Positions 1-5,958 of a stretch of 10,937 nt of DNA are shown here, in pieces. Both the position numbers and the translations under genes were made by a program. The notes below the pieces were generated by a model that had not been told where the DNA came from, did no database searches, and worked only from the letters and a program-made list of their open reading frames with translations. Positions within the stretch are counted from its first letter, which is position 1; each line of letters starts with the position of its first letter. Location: contig QCQS01000031.1 of NCBI GenBank assembly GCA_003212115.1, forward strand, positions 1 to 10,937, read 5' to 3'. Origin of the DNA: Prochlorococcus sp. AG-455-E15. GTDB lineage: Bacteria; Cyanobacteriota; Cyanobacteriia; PCC-6307; Cyanobiaceae.

Positions 1-498
1 CTAGAAAATTTTCATCCAAAAATCGATAGAGTAAATGTTGTGCAAAATTGTCCTATAGATTTAATTATCAAAAACTTCTTAGGAAACCCAAGTGAAACTA
101 TAATTCAATTACATGGAGATGAAGATATTGATTATTGCAAAAAAATAAGGGAAAAGATTCCCTATATTGGCCTATGGAAGGCTTTCAGAATAAAAACGGA
201 AAAGGACATAGATAAAATTAAACCTTTTGAGGATTTTGTAGATGCGATACTACTTGATTCTTGGAATAAAGAAACTTATGGAGGTTCAGGGGAAAAAATA
301 AATTCTATTTATTTAAAGAATTTGCAATTTAGCAAACCATGGTGGTTGGCAGGTGGAATATCAATTGAATGGATTAATGAAATCCTCACTAACTTCAAAC
401 CAGATGGACTAGATATTTCAAGCAGTATTGAAATATCTCCGGGTTTAAAAGATATTAAAAAAACAAAGGATCTTTTTAAGTTGTTAAAAAGAATTTAG
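1..498 (+). CDS. trpF: Phosphoribosylanthranilate isomerase (TrpF), 3' part
   Basis: Converts N-(5-phosphoribosyl)anthranilate to CdRP in cytosolic tryptophan synthesis. The frame is open from base 1 to the TAG at 496-498, giving 165 visible residues; the family is about 200-220, so the N-terminus with the catalytic Cys lies outside the window. Visible TIM-barrel motifs, counted from base 1: QLHGDE at 36-41, LLDSW at 84-88 (Asp86 is the likely catalytic acid), GGSG at 94-97 and LAGGI at 116-120 (phosphate and substrate loops), and DISSSIE at 138-144 followed by PGLKD. In most family members the sixth position of that last motif is Gly (SSGVE); here it is Ser. The GTG at 40 is internal, because coding similarity continues upstream of it. 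The stop overlaps the folE stop by 4 bp on the other strand. Family assignment is very secure. Confidence 0.95.
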   Translation, partial: LENFHPKIDRVNVVQNCPIDLIIKNFLGNPSETIIQLHGDEDIDYCKKIREKIPYIGLWKAFRIKTEKDIDKIKPFEDFVDAILLDSWNKETYGGSGEKINSIYLKNLQFSKPWWLAGGISIEWINEILTNFKPDGLDISSSIEISPGLKDIKKTKDLFKLLKRI

Positions 499-1235
499 TA
501 ATTATTAGTAGCGGATTGCTGTTTTACAAGCTCAAAAAACTCTTGTTTTAAACTTAAATCGTGCCTAAAATCGCCTCTCACAACAGAATTAATCATGCTT
601 GTATTTGGTTCTTTGACTCCCCTCCACTTCATACAATAATGTTGGGCCTTTACAATAATGCCTAAACCTTTAGGTTCACACAATTTTTCAATTTCATCTG
701 CAAGGATCATTACAGCTTCTTCCTGAATATGAGGTCGTGAAAAAACCCAATCAGCAACTCTAGCAAATTTTGAAAGTCCTATGACTTTATTTCCTGGTTT
801 AATACCTATCCAACACTCTCCTAGAATTGGAACTAAGTGATGTGAGCATGCAGATCTGACAGAAATTGGGCCAACTGTATAAATTTCATCAAGATTTTTG
901 TCATTTGGGAAACTTGTAACTTTAGGTTGGTCATGATATCTGCCTTTGAAAACTTCATTTAAATACATTTTTGAAACTCTTTCAGCAGTTTCTTGAGTAT
1001 TATGATCATTTTCAACATCTATTATGAGGGACTTTAGTAAGTCTTTAACTCTTGAGGCTACTTCTTTTTCTAAAATTTCTAATTCACCAGGATTTATAAA
1101 GTCAGAAATATTATCATTAGCACTAAATCTTGTCCCAGAATTCTTAATTCTGTCTCTTATAATTTCAGAAATTAGTTTGTTAGTAATCTGGTCGTCAAAG
1201 TTTCTAATATTATCGTTGGGTAATGTAGAGGTCAT
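495..1235 (-). CDS. folE: GTP cyclohydrolase I (FolE)
   Basis: Opens the GTP ring to give 7,8-dihydroneopterin triphosphate, the first step of tetrahydrofolate and pterin synthesis in the cytosol; the family forms homodecamers. The protein is 246 aa, close to other cyanobacterial forms. The zinc site is intact: Cys130, His132 and His133 in SACSHHLVP, and Cys201 in QHYCMKWRG. The Cys-Cys spacing of 71 equals that of E. coli FolE (C110/C181). TAERVSKMY at 83-91 is the family helix motif. Residues 1-50 form a poorly conserved, charged extension usual for longer bacterial forms. The ATG at 1235 is kept because it is the only one ahead of the conserved region and sits about 60 bp below a promoter-like site. 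The gene is last in the leftward block but 153 bp from the SDR gene, so it may be transcribed separately. Confidence 0.97.
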   Translation of the reverse strand: MTSTLPNDNIRNFDDQITNKLISEIIRDRIKNSGTRFSANDNISDFINPGELEILEKEVASRVKDLLKSLIIDVENDHNTQETAERVSKMYLNEVFKGRYHDQPKVTSFPNDKNLDEIYTVGPISVRSACSHHLVPILGECWIGIKPGNKVIGLSKFARVADWVFSRPHIQEEAVMILADEIEKLCEPKGLGIIVKAQHYCMKWRGVKEPNTSMINSVVRGDFRHDLSLKQEFFELVKQQSATNNY

Positions 1236-1298
1236 AAAATTCTAAACAGAAAATTGTATGCAACTTAATTAACTGTATCTTCCAAAAGCTTAATTGCT

Positions 1299-1327
1299 AA
1301 TATACTATATCACATTCTCTTGTTCAA
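1299..1327 (-). promoter_or_regulatory. Candidate sigma70-type promoter for folE
   Basis: On the minus strand, TTGAAC (1322-1327) is separated by 17 bp from TATATT (1299-1304), matching 4/6 and 5/6 of the -35 and -10 consensus with ideal spacing. Transcription would start near 1292 and give a leader of about 57 nt before the folE ATG at 1235. The -35 hexamer is repeated directly 10 bp upstream (GTTCAA on the plus strand at 1322-1327 and 1332-1337). Inferred from sequence only. Confidence 0.5.
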
Positions 1328-1345
1328 TCGGGTTCAAATAGCTCT

Positions 1346-1369
1346 AAAAAAAATCACTATCTTAAGATT
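1346..1369 (-). terminator. Possible weak terminator after the SDR gene
   Basis: On the minus strand about 20 bp past the SDR stop, a 10-bp palindrome (ATCTTAAGAT, 1359-1368) and a short AATC/GATT stem (1366-1369 with 1352-1355) precede a run of eight T (1346-1353). The stem is short and AT-rich, so termination would be weak. Its place between the SDR stop and the folE promoter candidate is what makes it worth listing. Confidence 0.25.
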
Positions 1370-1388
1370 GGGCAGATAAACAGAATCT

Positions 1389-2096
1389 TTAAAAGGCCCC
1401 TCCAGATGGCATTAAAGTTAAGTCTTCAATCAGTTGTGATTCAGGTTGTTGAGCCATATAAAGAATAGTGTCTGATACTTCGCTTGAGGAGAGCATAGAA
1501 GTTCTATCAAAATTAGCATTGATAGATTCTGAGTCCCAAAGAGGAGTATTTACTGAACCTAAAGTTATTGTGCACGCTCTTATTGAATTAGATCTCTCCT
1601 CTTCCCTTAAGCATTTAGTAAACATTGCTAATGCAGATTTTGAAACACAATAAGCTCCCCATTGGGGGAATGCATTATATGAGGCATGACTACTTACATT
1701 AATAACTAAACCACCATTTTTTCTCATTTGAGGGATTATTGAGCTGCAAATTTGAAAAACACTTGTAAGGTTTATTTGAATAGTTTGTTCCCATTCACCT
1801 AAATCCATTTCAACTAAAGGGCCATTAAATGCGCAGCCGGCATTATTTATTAATACTGAAGGACACCCATACTTCCCAATTGCTTCTTTAACACAATGCT
1901 CTATTTCTAGAGGATTAGATAAATCACACTTTACTAGGTTAATTTTTGATTCAGTGGGCAACAGTTCGCTCTTTAGTTTCTCCATTAAATCCATATTCCT
2001 GGAGAGTAAAATTAAATCCCAGCCAGCATTTGCAAAAGTAATTGCGGTAGATCTACCAATACCTTTCGTAGCACCCGTTATAAAAGCTAGTTTCAA
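1389..2096 (-). CDS. Short-chain dehydrogenase/reductase (classical SDR)
   Basis: NAD(P)-dependent oxidoreductase of the classical SDR type; substrate unknown. With a TTG start at 2096 it has 235 aa: TGATKGIG at 7-14 (nucleotide-binding loop), CDLS with an Asp near 58 (adenine contact), NNAG at 84-87, Asn109, Ser136 and the YCVSK active site Tyr149/Lys153, so the catalytic tetrad is complete. There is no membrane segment or signal peptide. The frame stays open to a TTG at 2138 inside accA, which would add 14 residues before the first beta strand. TTG 2096 is preferred because it lies one base after the accA stop and gives a usual SDR N-terminus, but neither start has a clear ribosome site. 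Tight coupling to accA and nearness to aar suggest lipid or aldehyde metabolism, for example a FabG-like ketoreductase or an aldehyde/alcohol reductase. That is inference. Confidence 0.88.
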   Translation of the reverse strand: MKLAFITGATKGIGRSTAITFANAGWDLILLSRNMDLMEKLKSELLPTESKINLVKCDLSNPLEIEHCVKEAIGKYGCPSVLINNAGCAFNGPLVEMDLGEWEQTIQINLTSVFQICSSIIPQMRKNGGLVINVSSHASYNAFPQWGAYCVSKSALAMFTKCLREEERSNSIRACTITLGSVNTPLWDSESINANFDRTSMLSSSEVSDTILYMAQQPESQLIEDLTLMPSGGAF

Positions 2097-2097
2097 T

Positions 2098-3105
2098 TTA
2101 TTCAGTTTTTTGAGGGATCTCACTATAAATCTCTTCAATATTATTTGCTTCGATAAATTTACCTAAAACCCTAAACTTTTTGTATCGTTCCTCAATTAAT
2201 TCGTCTTCAGACATTTGCAGTAAAGCATTAAGGTGTTTCTCAATAGCCTCTTTTAGTGTGTTGCCAGCATCTAAAGGAGCCCAATTATTCCCACCAGAAG
2301 GTTCTGGTAATACCTCATCTATTATTCCTAATTTAAGTAAATCTTTACCTGTTATTTTAAGTGCTGATGCAGCTTCCGGTGCCTTCGCAGCATCTCTCCA
2401 CAAAATTGATGCACATGCTTCAGGACTAGCAACTGTGTAAACACTGTGTTCAAACATTAGTAACCTATCGGCAACACCTATTCCAAGTGCGCCTCCTGAA
2501 CCTCCTTCTCCAATGACAGTAGCGACAATTGGAACTCTCAATCCAAACATCTCTCGAAGATTTCTTGCAATCGCTTCACCTTGACCTTGTTCTTCAGCTT
2601 TTAAACCAGCGTAAGCTCCAGGAGTATCAATAAATGTAAGAATTGGCAAAGAGAATCTATTTGCATGCTGCATTAATCTAAGAGCTTTTCTGTAACCTCC
2701 TGGTTTTGCCATCCCAAAATTTCTAACTACATTTTCTTTTGTGTCCCTTCCTTTCTGATGTCCTAACATCAACACTGGTCTATTATTTATCGAACCTATC
2801 CCCCCAATTAGTGCCATATCATCGCCACCATTTCTGTCTCCATGTAATTCGATCCAGTCATCACAAAACATTTGAACAAAATCCAAAGTACTTGGTCTTT
2901 GAGGATGTCTAGCTACCTGAATCTTTTGAGCAGGGGTAAGAGATTTAAATATTTCTTCTCTTCTCCTAGCAGCTAAGGTTTCAAGCTGCAGAAGCTGTTG
3001 ACTAACATCTACTTCTGAATCTCGAGCTAATTCTTTAATTTGCTCTATCTGCTTCTCAAGTTCAACAAGAGGCTTTTCAAAATCAAGGAGGTAACGTTTA
3101 GCCAT
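2098..3105 (-). CDS. accA: Acetyl-CoA carboxylase carboxyltransferase subunit alpha (AccA)
   Basis: Together with AccD it moves the carboxyl group from carboxybiotin on BCCP to acetyl-CoA, making malonyl-CoA for fatty acid synthesis. It is 335 aa, close to E. coli AccA (319) with a slightly longer C-terminus. Order: an N-terminal helical region (1-60, FEKPLVELE start), then the crotonase-like fold with GHQKGRDTKENVVRNFGM at 115-132, FIDTPGAY at 158-165, the oxyanion-type glycine loop GEGGSGGALG at 199-208 and SPEACASILWRD at 227-238. All are typical and intact. The ATG at 3105 is three bases after the aar stop, so the two are almost certainly cotranscribed. Its product feeds the fatty acid pathway whose acyl-ACP the upstream aar enzyme uses. 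In most bacteria accA is not next to aar; this linkage is characteristic of cyanobacteria. Confidence 0.98.
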   Translation of the reverse strand: MAKRYLLDFEKPLVELEKQIEQIKELARDSEVDVSQQLLQLETLAARRREEIFKSLTPAQKIQVARHPQRPSTLDFVQMFCDDWIELHGDRNGGDDMALIGGIGSINNRPVLMLGHQKGRDTKENVVRNFGMAKPGGYRKALRLMQHANRFSLPILTFIDTPGAYAGLKAEEQGQGEAIARNLREMFGLRVPIVATVIGEGGSGGALGIGVADRLLMFEHSVYTVASPEACASILWRDAAKAPEAASALKITGKDLLKLGIIDEVLPEPSGGNNWAPLDAGNTLKEAIEKHLNALLQMSEDELIEERYKKFRVLGKFIEANNIEEIYSEIPQKTE

Positions 3106-3108
3106 AAT

Positions 3109-4149
3109 TTATACAGTCAACACTTTAGGCTGCTTATCAAGTCCAATCGCAGAAAAACCATGCTTTAATGAAGCTGCTCCAATAAACTCCATTTTTTCAA
3201 GGGAAATGTTATTTCTTCCCCAACTAAAGTTTGTATGACACTTTTCAAATTCTAAAATCATAGCTTCTGCGAAGCAAGCAAACATCTCTCTCTGAGGGTT
3301 TTGCATTTCTGCAAGTTCCATCATATTCCAGCCAATATCATTGAAAAACTCTACTATACCTCCTTTTAATACATGAATATTTTCGCCCTGAAATTTCTCA
3401 TCAAGATTTTTGGGGTATCCACCATCAATCATTAAACATGGTTTTTTTAAGTTATCAGTATCAATTTCAATAGTTTTAGGCATACTTGCTACCCATACAA
3501 CAATATCCGCTTGAGGTAATGCCTCATCTAAAGTTGTTATGGTGCCACCATCTAATTCATTTTGTAATAAAGCTAGTGGTTCTTGTTGTCGTGCGACCAT
3601 AAGAAGTTCAGAAATACCAGTTTTATTTATAAGCCATCTGCAAACAGCACTGCCTATATCACCTGTAGCACCAATAACAGCAACAGTTGCTTTTTTAAGG
3701 TCTATCCCAATACGTGGTGCATTTATTTCTAGTTGCCTACAAATAACCCAGGCGGTGTGAGTATTGCCAGTAGTAAATCTTTCCCATTCTAATGAAGTAT
3801 TTCTGATTTGTTTATGCTGAAGAAGATTAAAATTCTCAAAAATAATAGAAGTAAATCCACCTAAAGCTGTAATATTAATCCCTTTTTTTTGAGCTAGTTC
3901 CATAGCATTTAATACTTTTCTTCTTGCCGTTTTAAATCTAGAAAGCATTTCAGGAACAAAGCAAGAATCTATATAAGAACCTTCAATAGATATTCCAGTA
4001 GCACTCTTAACTTCAACATTTTCAACCAACTGTGGAGGAGCTGTACACCAAACATCCAAGTCGCCATCAGCAATATGATCAAAGCCTAACATCGAAGCTT
4101 TTCTTTTCGCATCTTCAAAACTGGTTGAGTGGCCAATTAACCCAAACAT
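3109..4149 (-). CDS. aar: Long-chain acyl-ACP reductase, fatty-aldehyde forming (AAR)
   Basis: Reduces fatty acyl-ACP (C16/C18) to the fatty aldehyde with NADPH, the first step of cyanobacterial alkane synthesis; the aldehyde is passed to ADO. It is 346 aa (Synechococcus elongatus AAR is 341). The start MFGLIGHSTS is the usual family N-terminus. The Rossmann loop GATGDIGSA is at 160-168, and the cysteine of EMFACFAEAM, Cys292, corresponds to the thioester-forming Cys294 of S. elongatus. SWGRNNIS at 309-316 is also a conserved block. No membrane segment is evident; family members are soluble or peripheral. The gene is 108 bp below ado on the same strand, and that gap holds an 8-bp inverted repeat and no clear -10/-35 pair. 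The pair is diagnostic of the hydrocarbon pathway found in nearly all cyanobacteria. Confidence 0.97.
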   Translation of the reverse strand: MFGLIGHSTSFEDAKRKASMLGFDHIADGDLDVWCTAPPQLVENVEVKSATGISIEGSYIDSCFVPEMLSRFKTARRKVLNAMELAQKKGINITALGGFTSIIFENFNLLQHKQIRNTSLEWERFTTGNTHTAWVICRQLEINAPRIGIDLKKATVAVIGATGDIGSAVCRWLINKTGISELLMVARQQEPLALLQNELDGGTITTLDEALPQADIVVWVASMPKTIEIDTDNLKKPCLMIDGGYPKNLDEKFQGENIHVLKGGIVEFFNDIGWNMMELAEMQNPQREMFACFAEAMILEFEKCHTNFSWGRNNISLEKMEFIGAASLKHGFSAIGLDKQPKVLTV

Positions 4150-4203
4150 TTAAAATTTATAAATGGTTTCTATATGATGTTATGAACAATAGCATAGAGA
4201 TAC

Positions 4204-4249
4204 CTACTTAAATAGGAATGATTAATTATTAAAATTTCTAATTAAGTAG
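4204..4249. repeat. Inverted repeat in the ado-aar gap
   Basis: CTACTTAA (4204-4211) and TTAAGTAG (4242-4249) are perfect 8-bp inverted arms around a 30-nt AT-rich centre. An alternative inner pairing, TTAATT (4222-4227) with AATTAA (4240-4245), overlaps the right arm. The arms could fold in the RNA between ado and aar, or could be an operator. No T-run follows on the minus strand, so it is not a standard terminator. Function is unknown. Confidence 0.4.
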
Positions 4250-4257
4250 AAATAAAA

Positions 4258-4986
4258 TCAAACAATTGCAGCCATAGCCATTCTGGCTATTTCTCTATTA
4301 TCGAGACCTATTTCCATCAATGTATCTTGATAAGCGATCATAAATTCCTCCATTAATTCTTCCCTGTCCATAGCTAAAACTGAAGCGTCATCTGCTACTT
4401 CATCTAACATCATCTTAATTAAAGGAAGATTAACCTTGTTAGCTTCCATTAATTCCTCTTTACAAGTAGATAAATTCTCTTTAAGCCATTCTTGACCGTA
4501 ATTTAGATGAAGGTATTCATCTTTAACTACTCCCTCTGTTATCTTTTTTGCAAAAGGATCGGCAACTCTTATGTAGACGTTATAGGCAGAGATTGCGAAA
4601 GCTTCAATTAAGATAGCTTGTATTAAAAGACAAGTTGTTAAATTTCCTTTTTCGAGAGCAACTTGAAAATTGCCATGTAATTTAGAAAAGAATTTTTTAG
4701 CAAATTCCATATCAGCTACTACACCTAAATTTCTTCCACATGCAGTAAAGCCTTTTTTATGCTTCATTTCCATCCTCGCCAATTTAGTTAATTCCTCTAA
4801 CTCATTTGGAATTAAAGTTGCTATTGAAATGTAATTATCATGAGCTTCTTGCTCTCCCTCGATTACAATTGCATTTATTCTGCTATATGCATCCTTATAA
4901 GAATCTGTAGTGAAGTCGGGCAAATCGATAGAAACCGGATTAGTCGATTCTTCAATAGTTTTTTTATTTGATTCTAGAGTTTGCAT
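4258..4986 (-). CDS. ado: Aldehyde-deformylating oxygenase (ADO, formerly aldehyde decarbonylase)
   Basis: A ferritin-like di-iron enzyme that converts a Cn fatty aldehyde to a Cn-1 alka(e)ne plus formate, using O2 and electrons from ferredoxin. With the ATG at 4986 it is 242 aa, and residue numbers then coincide with the crystallised MIT9313 enzyme: all six iron ligands are present, Glu45, Glu73, His76, Glu128, Glu157 and His160. Position 136 is Asn where, as I recall, MIT9313 and MED4 have His; it is not an iron ligand. The C-terminus AIARMA-type helix ends in AAIV as in other Prochlorococcus. An in-frame ATG at 5013 would add nine residues, but a TATAAT box ends only 12 bp before it, and MED4 starts at MQTLESN, so 4986 is preferred. 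First gene of the alkane block. Confidence 0.97.
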   Translation of the reverse strand: MQTLESNKKTIEESTNPVSIDLPDFTTDSYKDAYSRINAIVIEGEQEAHDNYISIATLIPNELEELTKLARMEMKHKKGFTACGRNLGVVADMEFAKKFFSKLHGNFQVALEKGNLTTCLLIQAILIEAFAISAYNVYIRVADPFAKKITEGVVKDEYLHLNYGQEWLKENLSTCKEELMEANKVNLPLIKMMLDEVADDASVLAMDREELMEEFMIAYQDTLMEIGLDNREIARMAMAAIV

Positions 4987-5025
4987 GTCAGTAATCTTTA
5001 GCTCATTATGCATGAATATTACACG

Positions 5026-5031
5026 ATTATA
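5026..5031 (-). promoter_or_regulatory. -10 box of the ado promoter
   Basis: The minus strand reads TATAAT, a perfect -10 hexamer, about 40 bp before the chosen ado ATG at 4986. Transcription would begin near 5019, giving a leader of about 33 nt. No good -35 lies 16-18 bp upstream; a TTGAAA is 29 bp away, too far. A missing -35 is common in Prochlorococcus promoters. Confidence 0.55.
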
Positions 5032-5097
5032 GAGAGTTTATTTAAATATCATGAAAATAGTTTCAATTGTTAAGTCACATTTTTTACTTAAACTTAT

Positions 5098-5892
5098 TTA
5101 AGAATTGTTTGGCCAATCTGATTGCATCAGATTCATAATCAATTTGAACCAATGATTAATCAATAATTCCTTTAAATTTTTCCCTAAAGACTCATTTGCT
5201 CCTCTACTATCTCCAATAACTCCTGATTTACTGAAGTCGTCAGTAAGCCAAGCAGTTGGAGCATTCCCCTCCAGACTCCAGCCTTCTGGGATTGGTTCAT
5301 TAATACACTCATTTGGGCGTTCATCACCTACTAATTCAGGTTTCAAAGCCATCATTAAACTTGTTTCAGCTAAAGAAGCATGAAGCCCATCCTCAATCTC
5401 AGTTTTTGTTAACAATTCACTTAATCCATTCACACCACTCCATAAGAAACAAGGGAAAACTGCCATCCCTGGTGCGGCACTTCTTAGCTCTCTGGCAGCT
5501 GTATTTAATAGTGAAATTTGACCACCATGTGCATTAATTAATATCAATCTTTTAAAACCCATTTCAGATAATTGACCTCCAACTTCCTTTATCATTGAGG
5601 TTATTAAATTTGAGGAAAGTGAAATTGTCCCTGCAAAACCCTTATGCTCTGGAGAAAAACCAATATATTGTGTTGGAAGTTTTTTTAATGGAATATCAAC
5701 AGAGACTAATTTAAAAACTTCGCTAATAATTTCATCAACAAAAATACTGTCTGTAGCAAGAGGCAAATGCGGCCCATGTTGCTCAACAGCACCGAATGGC
5801 CAAATCACTGTTGATCTTTTGTTTTTTGCAACACACTCAATTTCTTGCCAATTCAAATATTCAAATTTGTTAGGTATTGGTTTAAAGTTCAT
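5098..5892 (-). CDS. Creatininase-superfamily metal-dependent amidohydrolase
   Basis: A 264-aa member of the creatininase/FAPy-deformylase superfamily (Pfam creatininase), whose members hydrolyse linear or cyclic amides with two metal ions. The metal and catalytic residues are visible: Glu37 and His39 in GAVEQHGPHLPL, Asp48 in ATDS, His122 in NAHGGQ, and Glu176 in HASLAETS (often HAGELETS). The usual NGHGGN is here NAHGGQ. There is no signal peptide, so it is expected in the cytosol. True creatininase activity is unlikely; related proteins include the FAPy deformylase ArfB and the peptidase MftE, but nothing nearby supports either of those pathways. It lies upstream of ado on the same strand, 111 bp before the ado start, and ado has its own promoter. 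It is divergent from the S1 gene across 66 bp. Family secure, substrate unknown. Confidence 0.88.
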   Translation of the reverse strand: MNFKPIPNKFEYLNWQEIECVAKNKRSTVIWPFGAVEQHGPHLPLATDSIFVDEIISEVFKLVSVDIPLKKLPTQYIGFSPEHKGFAGTISLSSNLITSMIKEVGGQLSEMGFKRLILINAHGGQISLLNTAARELRSAAPGMAVFPCFLWSGVNGLSELLTKTEIEDGLHASLAETSLMMALKPELVGDERPNECINEPIPEGWSLEGNAPTAWLTDDFSKSGVIGDSRGANESLGKNLKELLINHWFKLIMNLMQSDWPNNS

Positions 5893-5911
5893 TAATTTTA
5901 ATTTTGAGTAC

Positions 5912-5943
5912 TAACATTTAGAGTATGTTAATAATTAATTATT
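5912..5943. promoter_or_regulatory. Divergent promoter region with two dyads
   Basis: The 66-bp gap between the creatininase-family gene and the S1 gene must hold both promoters. It contains TAACAT-N7-ATGTTA (5912-5917 / 5925-5930), and abutting it the perfect 14-bp palindrome AATAATTAATTATT (5930-5943). A weak plus-strand -10-like TATGTT is at 5924-5929. Dyads are suggestive of operators, but such AT-only palindromes also arise by chance in this composition. Confidence 0.3.
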
Positions 5944-5958
5944 CTTATTTTACCTACG

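Noticed and set aside
40..42. GTG as a start codon for trpF
   Set aside because: The open frame and family-like sequence continue to base 1, and the TrpF N-terminus with the catalytic Cys is still missing, so this GTG is internal.
1236..1388. Small RNA or tRNA between folE and the SDR gene
   Set aside because: No cloverleaf, strong GC stem or known cyanobacterial small RNA motif is visible; only the folE promoter candidate and weak terminator were found.
1468..1653. Plus-strand open frame of 61 codons within the SDR gene, and similar antisense frames elsewhere
   Set aside because: They lie wholly opposite well-supported genes and show no family motif or ribosome site.
5068..5100. TAAGT/ACTTA dyad as a terminator after the creatininase-family gene
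   Set aside because: The stem is only five perfect pairs, AT-rich, and no T-run follows on the minus strand.
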